Shown: piece by piece, positions 43,458 to 52,879 of the stretch
Layout of the letters: the number at the start of each line of letters is the position of its first letter
How positions within the stretch are numbered: the first letter of the stretch is position 1
Assembly: GCA_002278935.1 (NCBI GenBank)
Contig: NCJL01000006.1
Location: 1-64,000 of the forward strand
Reading direction: 5' to 3'
DNA length: 64,000 nucleotides
DNA from: Gallionellales bacterium 39-52-133
GTDB taxonomy: Bacteria > Pseudomonadota > Gammaproteobacteria > Burkholderiales > Gallionellaceae
Program-made: the position numbers and the translations under genes
The notes under the pieces: model-generated
The model's input: only the letters and a program-made list of their open reading frames with translations
Told to the model about the DNA's origin: nothing
The model's database searches: none

Positions 43458-44348
43458 TTACCACTTACCACTGATCCCCGACAGTCGCTCCAGCACTTTA
43501 ACCACCGCCGATGAATCAAGCTCGCTTTCGCCTTCCCCGGCCATGCTGTTCAAATGCTGCGTCACCAGTGCGGCAGCAGGTATGGCAGCACCCGACAACT
43601 GCGCTGCCTCTATCACAATACGCAGGTCTTTCCGGTGCAGGCCAATCTTGAAGCCGGGCGTGAAATTATTCTCCAGCATGCGCTGGCCGTGCACTTCCAG
43701 TATCTTGCTGCCTGCCGAACCACCGAGCAGCGCCTCGCGCACTTTGGCGGGATCGGCACCATTCTTGCGCGCAAAGGTCAGCGCCTCCGCCACCGCTTCA
43801 ATGGTGACCGACACTACAATCTGATTGCACGCTTTCGCCACCTGCCCAGCGCCATGGTCGCCGATATGCACAATATTCTTGCCGATGCAGGCAAACAAAG
43901 GGCGGATGCGTTCAAACACCGCGTCCTTGCCGCCCACCATAATTGACAGCGCAGCGTTAATCGCGCCTGTTTCGCCGCCGGAAACCGGCGCATCCAGCAT
44001 GTCTATACCGAGCGCCTCCAGTCGTTGCGCAAAGGCCACAGTCGCCGCCGGAGAAATCGTGCTCATATCGACCACAACTGAGCCGGGACGCGCACCGCTG
44101 GCAATACCGCGCTCACCAAAGATCACCTGCTCCACATCCGGCGTATCGGACACAACAGTGAAGATCACATCCACCTGCGACGCCACCTCCATCGGATTGG
44201 CACAAGCGATTGCACCTGCTGCAATCAAGGGCTGCAAAGCTTCAGCGCGACGCGCATAAACCCACAGCGGGTGGCCGGCCTTCAGCAAATTCAGCGCCAT
44301 GGGTCGCCCCATGATGCCGCTGCCGATAAAGCCGATTTTTAACGCCAT
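43458..44348 (-). CDS. garR: beta-hydroxyacid dehydrogenase (GarR/GlxR/LtnD type)
   Basis: This NAD(P)-linked dehydrogenase has 296 residues. The Rossmann motif is GFIGSGIMGRPMALNLLKAG, the substrate loop is DAPVSGGETGA, and the catalytic Lys is in GQVAKACNQ. Tartronate semialdehyde reductase (GarR/GlxR) is the best fit by sequence. L-threonate dehydrogenase (LtnD) belongs to the same family and commonly pairs with a DUF1537 kinase, which is exactly the neighbour here, so the substrate is undecided. Confidence 0.85.
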   Translation of the reverse strand: MALKIGFIGSGIMGRPMALNLLKAGHPLWVYARRAEALQPLIAAGAIACANPMEVASQVDVIFTVVSDTPDVEQVIFGERGIASGARPGSVVVDMSTISPAATVAFAQRLEALGIDMLDAPVSGGETGAINAALSIMVGGKDAVFERIRPLFACIGKNIVHIGDHGAGQVAKACNQIVVSVTIEAVAEALTFARKNGADPAKVREALLGGSAGSKILEVHGQRMLENNFTPGFKIGLHRKDLRIVIEAAQLSGAAIPAAALVTQHLNSMAGEGESELDSSAVVKVLERLSGISGKW

Positions 44349-44380
44349 GACACGCCCTTCTGGGGTAGGGTAAACATAAA

Positions 44381-44408
44381 AATATTAAATAAAATCAATT
44401 TGTTATAA
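44381..44408 (+). promoter_or_regulatory. 28-bp AT-rich IHF-like element, copy 3 (upstream of garR-like gene)
   Basis: AATATTAAATAAAATCAATT followed by TGTTATAA lies in the 67-bp gap between the DUF1537 kinase stop and the garR-like start. It contains AATCAA-TTTG-TTA (IHF consensus) and matches copy 2 at 24 of 28 positions. Its orientation relative to the downstream gene is opposite to that of copies 1 and 4. Confidence 0.4.
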
Positions 44409-44415
44409 CGAATCA

Positions 44416-45735
44416 TTATTTTCCAGCCAACCTGCCATAGGCCGTCGCCAGCGCCTGCTCATCACCCACATTGCCGGGGAAAATAACTACCGGCAAATCC
44501 GGGTAGCGCGGATGATCAGCAGGACAGCGCACCACCGAACAGCCCGGCAAAATCTGCCCAAGCACACGCGAGGTGCGAAGTGCCAAGCCCGAGCTCAATA
44601 CATCATTCGAGGTGATACCGCCCTTGCTGATCAGAAAACCCAGCGTCCTGGGCAAACTGCGCACCACATCCATTAAAAAGGCGGAAACCATGTCGCCAAA
44701 TGCCAGCCTCGAGGCCTGGTCGGCAAAAGCAATTTCCACGCGACTGGTAAACACCACCGGTGTCAGTCCACTCGCATGGGCAGCTTCGCAGCGGCCAATA
44801 ATATCGGCCAGCAGGGCATCCCGATGCGCAGCCAATTTCTCCACATTCACTTCGATTGCGGCAATACCCGGCATTTTGAGCAACTGCTCAAGCTGTAGCG
44901 TGGTTTTTTTCACATGCGAACCGACAATCACCGCGCCCGGCTTGCCACCGCGCACGTATTTCGCCATATCTTGCGCAGCGACCGGCTGCACCGGCAAACG
45001 CGCCAGCGCAGTGAGCAAACTGGCTGCACTGCGGAACAAAAAACGCTTGCCCGCTGCGGCCGCAGCCTGCAATTGCTCCGCAAAGCGATTCAGATCCTGC
45101 TGCGTTTCCGCATCCACCACGCCACAGACATTGCCCTGCAGCTTCATCAAACGCGGCAGATTATCACCGCGCACATCTGCCAGCACGAAACGTTCAACCT
45201 GCGCGGCCTTGATGCGGCCCGCGGTTTTTTCTTCCACATAATCGGGCAAATAACTATGGCGATAGCCAAACACCGAGTCGCGTGCAAACTCGGTTTCATG
45301 CACCGGCACCGGCTTACCCTCCACCATTAAATAATGCACGCTGTCTCGCGTAATACGCCCGCCTTCAAAAAACGCAGGCACCAGGAAATGTGCATCGAAC
45401 GGCCCCAGTTCCTCGGCAATCACATCGGTTTCCACCGGGTAATGTCCGCGCAGGGTCGAGTCAGAACGACTCACCAGGAGCGGGTTTATTTCGCGACCAC
45501 TTTGCTTTAATTCCGCCAGCGCCAGCTTCAGGTTTTTGCACACCTCGCGCGTAATCTCTGCCGCCGGTTTGGCCGCCATGCCGCGCGTGTTGGTCAGCAC
45601 AAAAAACAGCGGCGAGGTATCGACAATGGCCTCACGCAAGGTAGCCACATCCCAGCGCGTGAGCAGCAAACAACTGTGCACCGTTTGCGAGCCGGTTGGG
45701 TCGTCGTCCAGTACGATAATTTTGGTTTCTGACAT
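44416..45735 (-). CDS. DUF1537 four-carbon sugar-acid kinase (OtnK/DtnK-like)
   Basis: This 439-residue kinase has the N-terminal substrate-binding signature VLDDDPTGSQTVHS and SRSDSTLRGHYPVE. The C-terminal ATP-binding domain contains ISKGGITSNDVLSSG. Characterised members phosphorylate D-threonate, D-erythronate or 3-oxo-tetronate. ATG 45735 is five codons inside the longest frame and fits the family start. It precedes the garR-like gene by 67 bp. The partner aldolase OtnC and isomerase OtnI are not in the window, so the pathway is incomplete here. Confidence 0.82.
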   Translation of the reverse strand: MSETKIIVLDDDPTGSQTVHSCLLLTRWDVATLREAIVDTSPLFFVLTNTRGMAAKPAAEITREVCKNLKLALAELKQSGREINPLLVSRSDSTLRGHYPVETDVIAEELGPFDAHFLVPAFFEGGRITRDSVHYLMVEGKPVPVHETEFARDSVFGYRHSYLPDYVEEKTAGRIKAAQVERFVLADVRGDNLPRLMKLQGNVCGVVDAETQQDLNRFAEQLQAAAAAGKRFLFRSAASLLTALARLPVQPVAAQDMAKYVRGGKPGAVIVGSHVKKTTLQLEQLLKMPGIAAIEVNVEKLAAHRDALLADIIGRCEAAHASGLTPVVFTSRVEIAFADQASRLAFGDMVSAFLMDVVRSLPRTLGFLISKGGITSNDVLSSGLALRTSRVLGQILPGCSVVRCPADHPRYPDLPVVIFPGNVGDEQALATAYGRLAGK

Positions 45736-45760
45736 ATGTTTTAGTCCCAAGCAACAAACA

Positions 45761-45880
45761 GAAGCTTAATCCACAGATTTCACAGATTCACACAGATTAA
45801 ATCAAAATTATTTAGAAAAGCACTTACATACAGCAGCAAATATCCGTAATCGATTTTAATCTGTGTAAATCTGTGGACAA
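45761..45880. repeat. CACAGATT hairpin repeat, uninterrupted copy
   Basis: Starts AATCCACAGATTTCACAGAT and ends AATCTGTGTAAATCTGTGGA, arms inverted around AAGCACTTACATACAGCAGC and flanking AT-rich bases. It lies between the DUF1537 kinase and the phosphoketolase-like gene and serves as the empty-site reference for 42078-42279. Confidence 0.8.
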
Positions 45881-45939
45881 TTGGCATTAGCAATATTTAA
45901 AAATATCAAGGTTAAGCAACCCTGATAGCAATTGCACAA

Positions 45940-48147
45940 TCAGCCGATTAACACCTTGGCACGATTAGCCATCGCCTCACCCGTCAAACCGTTAAACGCC
46001 ATGATCTCTGCCGGGCTGGCGGTCGTTTCACCGCGCTTCCACGCAAAGGTATCGCGCTTCGCCGCACGGGTACGCAGCAACACGGGTTCCAGTACCGCGC
46101 TTGGGCCGCCGCTTACCGCCAGCATCACATCGCCATCAAACAGCGCGTTGAAATGCGCATCATCCATAAACTTGTTGTCAGGCTCGGACACCGTATCCCA
46201 CGAGATATCGGTGGCACGATACAGACGGCGCGGATTCACAATGGCCACAATGCGTACCCTGAAGCCATCCGCTTCCAGCTTGTCTTTGGCTTCAAATACC
46301 GGCAGGAAAATCATGTCGCCGGTTACGCCAAACACGATCGTACCCTTGCTACCGCCCTTGCTTTCGTAGATGGTTGCCGCGCCGTCTTCCATGGCTTTCT
46401 GCGCTTCGCTTATGCTCATGTAAACAGGTAGCGGACTCTTGGATGCAATAATCACCATGCACTTGTTAAAGCTGTTGGTTGCATAATCGAAAGCCGCCTG
46501 GATTGCATTGGCATCACACGGGAACAGTGGATAGGTATTGCCATTGCGCATCTGTGCCGCAAAATAGTTTTCAATTTCCGGACGCTGGTGCGTCCAGCCG
46601 TTACGTCCCTGCTCCAGCGCACCCGCAGTAAACATGCTCACTACCGAAGGTGTCTTGCGGCGCAACTCAGCCATGGCCTGTGCAACTGTCTGCACAATAG
46701 GCCAGCCGTTGATCGCAAAACTTTCATAGGAAAGCCAGATCGATCGTGAACCAAACAATGAAAGTGCCGCCGTCAAACCGGCACAGGCATCCTCATTCAG
46801 CGGTTCATAAACCTGACCCTCAGGCTCCTGGTTGTACAGCGGATCAACGGTCGGGTGGCGGATTTTCAGCGCATCATTAATATTCTTCATCGCCGATGCT
46901 TCATTGCCGTCCGCATTGGTCACAATGTAGCGCTTGTCCTGGGTGCCAACATACGCAACCAGTGCGCCCATTGCCGTCGCGGGCACGGCTTTCTCTGTTT
47001 TGGGGAAATCATGCAAAGGCATTTTGCCCAGCGGCGCCAAATCCAGCACATGCTCGGTCACGGCTGTTTTAACAGCGGGTCCGCCACCGGCACGCTTGAA
47101 GTTTTCACGCACGATTGCCCATGCTTCGGGGGGTAAGGCACGGCGCTTCAAACCACTGGCGATATGCGGCGCATCCAGCGTATCCGCCGGGTACAGATTG
47201 TGCGACTTCGCACCCACCGTATGTACACCCGTGCCCTTTAATTGCTTGATGATAAACACGGTCAAGGTGCCACCCAGTGCAGATTTGGCCGCCCTGTCCA
47301 TGCCCGCCAGAACCGCGCCGGCAAAAGCCAGACGCTGCTTCAGCGAGAAGTGCGAGCTGTCCACATATTCACCAACCTGCTTGCTGTCGTCAAAATCCTT
47401 GGCATTTACCAGAACGACCTCTTTAAAACCATGACCCTTCCAGTAAGCGATCATTTCGGAATTGGTGAAACGCGACACCATCGAGTGATGTTCCTGACTG
47501 TAGCCGTTCCAGATCAGTGTCGGCAGGAAGTTGGTCACTTTCGGATAAGCGGTATTGAAGTGCATCATGGAATTCAGCACATAAGGCTCGCCCATGCCGC
47601 CGTCACCGATAGTCACCGGGAACAATTTGCCAGGATGCAGCAGCGCACCTGCCATTGCAAAATGCTGGCCCTGGCCCAAAGGACCTGCCGGTGCCAAAAG
47701 CCCCGGAATTGCGCCGGACAAGTGGCCGAGCAGACCGTGCTTTTCACGGAAGCGCGCCATCAGGTCGGTTACGGTCTTGATGCCCATCTCTTCCAGCGAG
47801 GTATCGAGGAACATAGCACTGTAAAAACCCGGCGCATGGTGGCCTACTTCCGTCACGATATTGGTATGCCCCAGCATCACCAGTGAGGCATAAGCTTCCG
47901 CACTGCTGGCAAAACCGCCGGGGTGACCCGAGCCTTTTGAACCGCAGGTTTGCAAAGTCAGGTAACGCAAGGCATCCGCCATCAACAGCGTCTGATACAC
48001 CGCATCCGGCGCAGTCGCGTCCTGAATCGCCGCCTTCCCCTCTTTAATCACCGCCGCTTTGGCATGCGTGGAAAAACCTTCCCATGCCGTACCAAAATGT
48101 TGAATACCTTCACAAAATTGAGGGGTAGTTGCTGTAGTTGCCTGCAT
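45940..48147 (-). CDS. divergent phosphoketolase-family ThDP enzyme
   Basis: This 735-residue enzyme is shorter than the usual ~790 of Xfp. The thiamine diphosphate motif is IGDGGMGEPYVLNSMMHFN (GDGEAETGP in classical enzymes). Histidine positions equivalent to the three active-site N-terminal histidines appear in GSGHPGG, LGHTN and VGHHAPG. The C-terminal half keeps YEPLNEDACAGL, YESFAINGW, NGWTHQRPEIE and WKRGETTASPAEIMAFNGL. The usual His of DHNGFSHQDPG reads Arg (GRNGWTHQ). Classical enzymes split xylulose-5-P or fructose-6-P to acetyl phosphate. ATG 48147 has AAGGAGT before it. It diverges from an IclR gene. The substrate is uncertain. Confidence 0.75.
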   Translation of the reverse strand: MQATTATTPQFCEGIQHFGTAWEGFSTHAKAAVIKEGKAAIQDATAPDAVYQTLLMADALRYLTLQTCGSKGSGHPGGFASSAEAYASLVMLGHTNIVTEVGHHAPGFYSAMFLDTSLEEMGIKTVTDLMARFREKHGLLGHLSGAIPGLLAPAGPLGQGQHFAMAGALLHPGKLFPVTIGDGGMGEPYVLNSMMHFNTAYPKVTNFLPTLIWNGYSQEHHSMVSRFTNSEMIAYWKGHGFKEVVLVNAKDFDDSKQVGEYVDSSHFSLKQRLAFAGAVLAGMDRAAKSALGGTLTVFIIKQLKGTGVHTVGAKSHNLYPADTLDAPHIASGLKRRALPPEAWAIVRENFKRAGGGPAVKTAVTEHVLDLAPLGKMPLHDFPKTEKAVPATAMGALVAYVGTQDKRYIVTNADGNEASAMKNINDALKIRHPTVDPLYNQEPEGQVYEPLNEDACAGLTAALSLFGSRSIWLSYESFAINGWPIVQTVAQAMAELRRKTPSVVSMFTAGALEQGRNGWTHQRPEIENYFAAQMRNGNTYPLFPCDANAIQAAFDYATNSFNKCMVIIASKSPLPVYMSISEAQKAMEDGAATIYESKGGSKGTIVFGVTGDMIFLPVFEAKDKLEADGFRVRIVAIVNPRRLYRATDISWDTVSEPDNKFMDDAHFNALFDGDVMLAVSGGPSAVLEPVLLRTRAAKRDTFAWKRGETTASPAEIMAFNGLTGEAMANRAKVLIG

Positions 48148-48214
48148 GGTATGACTCCTTAAAAATAAATTCGAGATTTGAAATCGCCCCGAACTGCGAC
48201 GTGTTAAAAAAGAT

Positions 48215-48244
48215 TTGATCGCAGAATACGGGATGCTATATAAT
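48215..48244 (+). promoter_or_regulatory. sigma70-like promoter of iclR
   Basis: TTGATC (48215-48220), an 18-bp spacer and a consensus TATAAT (48239-48244) precede the IclR start codon by 25 bp. Confidence 0.55.
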
Positions 48245-48274
48245 TTCACAATACGTAATCGATTTCACAATGCG
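48243..48274 (+). promoter_or_regulatory. direct-repeat operator candidate at the iclR start
   Basis: ATTTCACAATACG (48243-48255) and ATTTCACAATGCG (48262-48274) are 12/13 identical, 19 bp apart. The first overlaps the -10 box and the second covers the ATG of iclR. Binding there would repress iclR itself and could also affect the divergent phosphoketolase-like gene. Confidence 0.5.
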
Positions 48275-49067
48275 AAAAATGCAAAAACTTGAAAAATCAG
48301 AATCCTCAGGCTCCATACAAGTCATCGAACGCCTTGCACATTTGCTGGATGCAATCGCAAAACATGATGAAGCCGTCAGCCTGAAGATACTTTCCGCCGA
48401 CACTGGGCTGCATCCCTCCACTGCTTTTCGCATCCTCTCCTCCCTGGCCGAGCAGGGTTTTGTCGAGCGCACGGATCGCGGCACTTACGCACTGGGTATT
48501 AAACTGATGCAGCTGGGCAGCCGTGTCAGCGCCCGTGCGGATTTCAGAAAAATTGCACTGCCCATTATGGAAAAATTGCGCGACGAACTCGGCGAAACCA
48601 TCAACCTCACCGTGCGCGAAGGCGACGAAGTGGTTTACATCGAGCGCTCGGTGGCCAAACGCATGATCAAGGTAGAACAGGTGATCGGCAGCCGCGCGCC
48701 TTTGCATGTCACCGCCGTGGGCAAGCTCATGCTGGGTGATCAGGGCGATGCCGCCTGTCGCAGCTATGCCCAGCGCAGCAAGCTTCCCGCTTATACCAGC
48801 AACACCTTTAGCAAAGTCACGCCTCTCATCAAGGAATGCAACGCCAGCGCCAGGCTGGGTTATGCGCTGGACAATGAGGAAGCCGAGCTGGGCGTGGGTT
48901 GCATAGGCACCCTGATACGCGATGCCAGCGGCAAAGTGGTTGCGGGCTTGTCGGTATCGGCGCCTATCGAAAGACGCCGCGACGAATGGATAAAAAAAAT
49001 CATGCAGGCCGGCGCGCAGCTTTCAACGCAACTTGGCTATCGCGCCACTATCGGGAAGGAAAAATAA
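48270..49067 (+). CDS. IclR-family transcriptional regulator
   Basis: This 265-residue regulator has an N-terminal winged helix-turn-helix (VIERLAHLLDAIA, LKILSADTGLHPSTAFRILS) and a C-terminal effector domain (INLTVREGDEVVYIERSVAK, APLHVTAVGKLMLGDQG, GVGCIGTLIRDASGKVVAGLSVSAP). Family members near glyoxylate genes (AllR, IclR, GclR) respond to glyoxylate. It lies between the divergent phosphoketolase-like gene and glcD, which starts 1 bp after its stop, so it is in the glc operon. Alternative start ATG 48279. Confidence 0.9.
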   Translation: MRKMQKLEKSESSGSIQVIERLAHLLDAIAKHDEAVSLKILSADTGLHPSTAFRILSSLAEQGFVERTDRGTYALGIKLMQLGSRVSARADFRKIALPIMEKLRDELGETINLTVREGDEVVYIERSVAKRMIKVEQVIGSRAPLHVTAVGKLMLGDQGDAACRSYAQRSKLPAYTSNTFSKVTPLIKECNASARLGYALDNEEAELGVGCIGTLIRDASGKVVAGLSVSAPIERRRDEWIKKIMQAGAQLSTQLGYRATIGKEK

Positions 49068-49068
49068 A

Positions 49069-50559
49069 ATGACTGTCACGAAAACTGAAATCATTCCGCT
49101 CACTCCCAGCCAGGAAGGACTGATAAAAAGTCTCAGGGATTTATTACCCGCCACAGCAGTGCTCACCGATCCCGAAGACTTGCGTCCGTTTGAATGCGAC
49201 GGGCTCTCGGTTTATCGCCGCCTGCCGCTGGTGGTCGTATTGCCCGAGACGATAGCGCAAGTGCAGGCCATTATGCGGCTGTGCCACAAGCTGCAGATTC
49301 CGGTGGTGGCGCGCGGTGCGGGCACCGGCCTTTCCGGTGGCGCGCTGCCGCTGGGCGACGGTGTGCTGCTGAGCCTGGCACGCTTTAAAAAGATACTCAA
49401 TATCGATCCGCATAACGCCATGGCCACCGTGCAACCCGGCGTGCGCAACCTGGCTATTTCAGAAGCCGCCGCTGTGCATGGCATGTATTACGCACCCGAC
49501 CCCTCCTCGCAGATTGCCTGCACCATAGGCGGCAATGTCGCGGAAAATTCCGGCGGCGTGCACTGCCTCAAATACGGCCTCACCGTGCACAACATCCTGA
49601 TGCTTAAAATCGTCACCGCGGAAGGAGAGCTGCTCACCATCGGTGCCGAAACACTGGACTCACCCGGCTACGACCTGCTGGCGCTGATGTCGGGTTCCGA
49701 AGGCATGCTGGGCATTATCGTGGAAGTCACCGTCAAACTGCTGGCCAAACCGGAACGCGCGCAGGTTGTACTGGCCGCGTTTGATGACGTGGAAAAAGCA
49801 GGCGAAGCCGTCGGGGCGATTATCGCCGCCGGCATCATTCCCGCCGGGCTGGAGATGATGGACAGGCTGGCGATCCAGGCAGCCGAAGACTTCGCCCATG
49901 CCGGCTACCCGCGCGATGCCGAAGCCATCCTGCTGTGCGAACTCGACGGCAGCAATGCCGAAGTTTCCGAATACATATTGGCCGTGCGCGAAGTGCTGAA
50001 CAGGAGCGGCGCAACGGAAGTGCGCACCGCAGCCGACGAAGCCGAACGCCATCTGTTCTGGAAAGGCCGCAAATCGGCCTTCCCCGCAGTGGGACGCATT
50101 TCACCCGACTACTATTGCATGGACGGCACCATCCCGCGCCGCCACTTGCCACGGGTATTGCGCCAGATCAGCCAGTGGTCGGCTGAATACGGCCTGCCGG
50201 TAGCCAATGTATTTCATGCCGGAGATGGCAACCTGCACCCGCTGATTCTGTTTGATGCCAACAAGCCCGGCGAACTGGCACGCACCGAAGAATTTGGCCA
50301 GCGCATCTTGCAGCTGTGCGTGGAAGTCGGCGGCACGATTACCGGCGAACACGGCGTCGGCATGGAGAAAATCGACCAGATGTGCATCCAGTTTAAAAGC
50401 GCCGAGCTAACACAATTCCACGCGGTAAAAGCCGCGTTTGATCCGCAGGGCCTGCTCAACCCCGGCAAGGCCGTGCCCACCCTGCACCGCTGCGCAGAAT
50501 TTGGCGCCATGCATGTGCACCATGGCGAAGTTAAACACCCTGAACTGGAGCGTTTCTGA
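49069..50559 (+). CDS. glcD: glycolate oxidase subunit GlcD (FAD-linked)
   Basis: This flavoprotein oxidises glycolate to glyoxylate with GlcE and GlcF. It has 496 residues. The FAD-binding type 4 domain contains VVARGAGTGLSGGALPLGDG and GGNVAENSGGVHCLKYGLT. The C-terminal cap holds the catalytic histidines in NVFHAGDGNLHPLI and GEHGVG. ATG 49069 follows GGAAGG. Stop and start of glcD and glcE overlap (TGATG). Confidence 0.95.
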   Translation: MTVTKTEIIPLTPSQEGLIKSLRDLLPATAVLTDPEDLRPFECDGLSVYRRLPLVVVLPETIAQVQAIMRLCHKLQIPVVARGAGTGLSGGALPLGDGVLLSLARFKKILNIDPHNAMATVQPGVRNLAISEAAAVHGMYYAPDPSSQIACTIGGNVAENSGGVHCLKYGLTVHNILMLKIVTAEGELLTIGAETLDSPGYDLLALMSGSEGMLGIIVEVTVKLLAKPERAQVVLAAFDDVEKAGEAVGAIIAAGIIPAGLEMMDRLAIQAAEDFAHAGYPRDAEAILLCELDGSNAEVSEYILAVREVLNRSGATEVRTAADEAERHLFWKGRKSAFPAVGRISPDYYCMDGTIPRRHLPRVLRQISQWSAEYGLPVANVFHAGDGNLHPLILFDANKPGELARTEEFGQRILQLCVEVGGTITGEHGVGMEKIDQMCIQFKSAELTQFHAVKAAFDPQGLLNPGKAVPTLHRCAEFGAMHVHHGEVKHPELERF

Positions 50560-51641
50560 TGGTTGCCCCGAAAATCAATCTGGATAAAGACATGAGCGCC
50601 GCGCTGCAACAAAAGGTGCAGGATGCCATCACGCAAAACACTCCCCTTAATATTTGCGGCAGCGGCAGCAAACATTTCCTCGGCCGCAGCACACAGGGCG
50701 AGTGCCTGTCCCTGGTCGAACACAGGGGAATAATCGAGTACGATCCGCGCGAACTGGTGCTGACCGCGCGTGCCGGCACACCGCTGGCCGGGATAGAAGC
50801 CGAGCTTGCCAATGCCGGACAAATGCTGACCTTCGAGCCCCCGCACTTTGGTGCAGCTGCCACGCTGGGCGGCACCATTGCCTGCGGCCTGTCCGGCCCC
50901 CGCCGCCCCTATGCAGGCGCGGCGCGCGATGCCGTGCTGGGTTGCAAGATTATTAACGGCCAAGGTGAAATCCTCAGCTTCGGGGGCCAGGTGATGAAAA
51001 ACGTGGCCGGCTACGATGTATCCCGCCTGATGGTGGGCGCCTACGGCACCCTTGGTGTGTTACTGGAAATCAGCCTGAAAGTGCTGCCACGTCCGGCCGC
51101 CAGCCTGACTCTGATGCACGAACACAGCACAGATGAATCCATTCGCTATATGAGCCACCTGCTGACACAACCCATGCCGGTCGATGCGGCCTGCCACCAA
51201 GACGGACATACTTTTATCCGCATCGCCGGCAGCGAACAGGCCGTCAAGCATGCGCAAAAACAAATGGGTGGCGAACCAGTGAATGACGCCTCTGCATTTT
51301 GGCAGTCTGTGCGCGAGCAACAGCACACCTTCTTCAGCAGTCTCAAACCGCTGTATCGCGTGATGGTTAAACCTGCCACACCCGCGCTCAACATTAGCGG
51401 CAACTGGCTGCTGGATTGGGGTGGCGCGCAGCGCTGGCTGTTAAGCGATGAACCGCTCTCAGTCATCCGTGAACGCGTAAACGCTGCCGGAGGCCATGTA
51501 AATTTATATAGAAATCACGCGCAAAGCGGCGAATTTTTCTCACCGCTGCCCGGGCCACTCTTCGATATCCACCAGCGCCTGAAACTCAGCTTCGACCCAC
51601 ACAGGATATTCAATCCTGACCGCACTTATTCGGGTCTTTAA
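50559..51641 (+). CDS. glcE: glycolate oxidase subunit GlcE (FAD-binding)
   Basis: The second FAD-binding subunit of glycolate dehydrogenase has 360 residues. The motif GSGSKHFLGR and the segment LTARAGTPLAGIEAELANAG are typical, followed by GGTIACGLSGPRRPYAGAARD. It is a shorter paralogue of GlcD. Translation is coupled to glcD by a shared-A overlap. Confidence 0.94.
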   Translation: MVAPKINLDKDMSAALQQKVQDAITQNTPLNICGSGSKHFLGRSTQGECLSLVEHRGIIEYDPRELVLTARAGTPLAGIEAELANAGQMLTFEPPHFGAAATLGGTIACGLSGPRRPYAGAARDAVLGCKIINGQGEILSFGGQVMKNVAGYDVSRLMVGAYGTLGVLLEISLKVLPRPAASLTLMHEHSTDESIRYMSHLLTQPMPVDAACHQDGHTFIRIAGSEQAVKHAQKQMGGEPVNDASAFWQSVREQQHTFFSSLKPLYRVMVKPATPALNISGNWLLDWGGAQRWLLSDEPLSVIRERVNAAGGHVNLYRNHAQSGEFFSPLPGPLFDIHQRLKLSFDPHRIFNPDRTYSGL

Positions 51642-51661
51642 ACTCACGAGGCTAAAATTAT

Positions 51662-52879
51662 ATGCAAACCGCGATACCTCTTTCCCTGCTGCAACGCCCC
51701 GAGATTGCCGAAGCCGATGCGATTTTGCGCAGCTGCGTCCACTGCGGCTTTTGCACTGCCACCTGCCCAACCTATCAACTGCTCGGCTCCGAGCTTGATG
51801 GCCCGCGCGGCCGCATCTACCTGATCAAGGAAATGCTGGAGGGCAATGCTTCCACCGAAAAAACCCGCTTGCATCTGGATCGTTGCCTCACCTGCCGTTC
51901 CTGCGAAACCACCTGCCCCTCCGGCGTGCAATACGGACGTCTGGTCGATATTGGACGCAATGAAATTGAGCGGCGTGCGCCGCGTCCGTGGTGGAGCCGC
52001 TTAATTCGCGCTGCAATGCTCGGGGTGATGCCCTACACCCCGCGCATGCGCATTGCCTTATTCCTGGGCAAACTGGCAAGTCCGCTGCTGCCCGCCATGC
52101 TGCGTAAAAAATTACCGCGTGCCCGCGCCGCCTTGCCCCGTCCTTTAACCAATCATGCACGACATATGTTAGTGCTGGAAGGCTGCGTGCAACCGCTCAC
52201 CGCCCCCACCACCAATACTGCCGCCGCGCGGGTGTTGGACAAACTCGGTATTAGTCTGATTAGCGCACCTGAAGCCGGATGCTGCGGCGCGATGGATCAG
52301 CACATGTCGGCTGCCGAAGCCGCACGTAAAAAAATGCGCCGCAATATCGATGCCTGGTGGCCGCACATTGAGCGAGGTGCCGAAGCCATCGTGATGACCG
52401 CCAGCGGCTGCGGTGTGATGGTAAAAGATTATGGCCATGCGCTGCAGGATGATCCCGTTTATGCAGCCAAAGCGGCGCAAATTTCCCTACTGACTATGGA
52501 TCTCAGTGAGGTTTTGCGCAAGGAAGATCTCAGCCAGTTTGCCGGCACAGGACAGGGCAAACGCGTTGCCTGCCAGTCCTCCTGCACCCTGCAACACGGA
52601 CAAAAACTGGGAGGCGTGGTAGAGAAAATTCTGCAACAATGCGGATATACTCTCACCCCGGTTGCGGACAGCCATTTATGCTGCGGTGCGGCCGGCACCT
52701 ATACTTTGCTGCAACCGGTGTTGTCACAACAACTGCTGCACAATAAATTAAATGCGCTGGAACAAGGCAAGCCCGAGGTGATCGTCACCAGCAATATCGG
52801 TTGTCAGCTGCACCTGGAAAGCGCGAGCAAAATTCCGGTGCGGCACTGGATCGAATTACTCGCGCCTGACCTAGCGTAG
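51662..52879 (+). CDS. glcF: glycolate oxidase iron-sulfur subunit GlcF
   Basis: This subunit passes electrons from GlcDE to quinone. It has 405 residues. Two 4Fe-4S motifs are CVHCGFCTATCPTY and CLTCRSCETTCPSG, followed by two CCG domains (APEAGCCGAMDQH, DSHLCCGAAGTY). The TAG stop (52877-52879) lies inside the left arm of a dispersed hairpin repeat, so the C-terminus may have been set by that insertion. It ends at a normal position for the family. Confidence 0.95.
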   Translation: MQTAIPLSLLQRPEIAEADAILRSCVHCGFCTATCPTYQLLGSELDGPRGRIYLIKEMLEGNASTEKTRLHLDRCLTCRSCETTCPSGVQYGRLVDIGRNEIERRAPRPWWSRLIRAAMLGVMPYTPRMRIALFLGKLASPLLPAMLRKKLPRARAALPRPLTNHARHMLVLEGCVQPLTAPTTNTAAARVLDKLGISLISAPEAGCCGAMDQHMSAAEAARKKMRRNIDAWWPHIERGAEAIVMTASGCGVMVKDYGHALQDDPVYAAKAAQISLLTMDLSEVLRKEDLSQFAGTGQGKRVACQSSCTLQHGQKLGGVVEKILQQCGYTLTPVADSHLCCGAAGTYTLLQPVLSQQLLHNKLNALEQGKPEVIVTSNIGCQLHLESASKIPVRHWIELLAPDLA

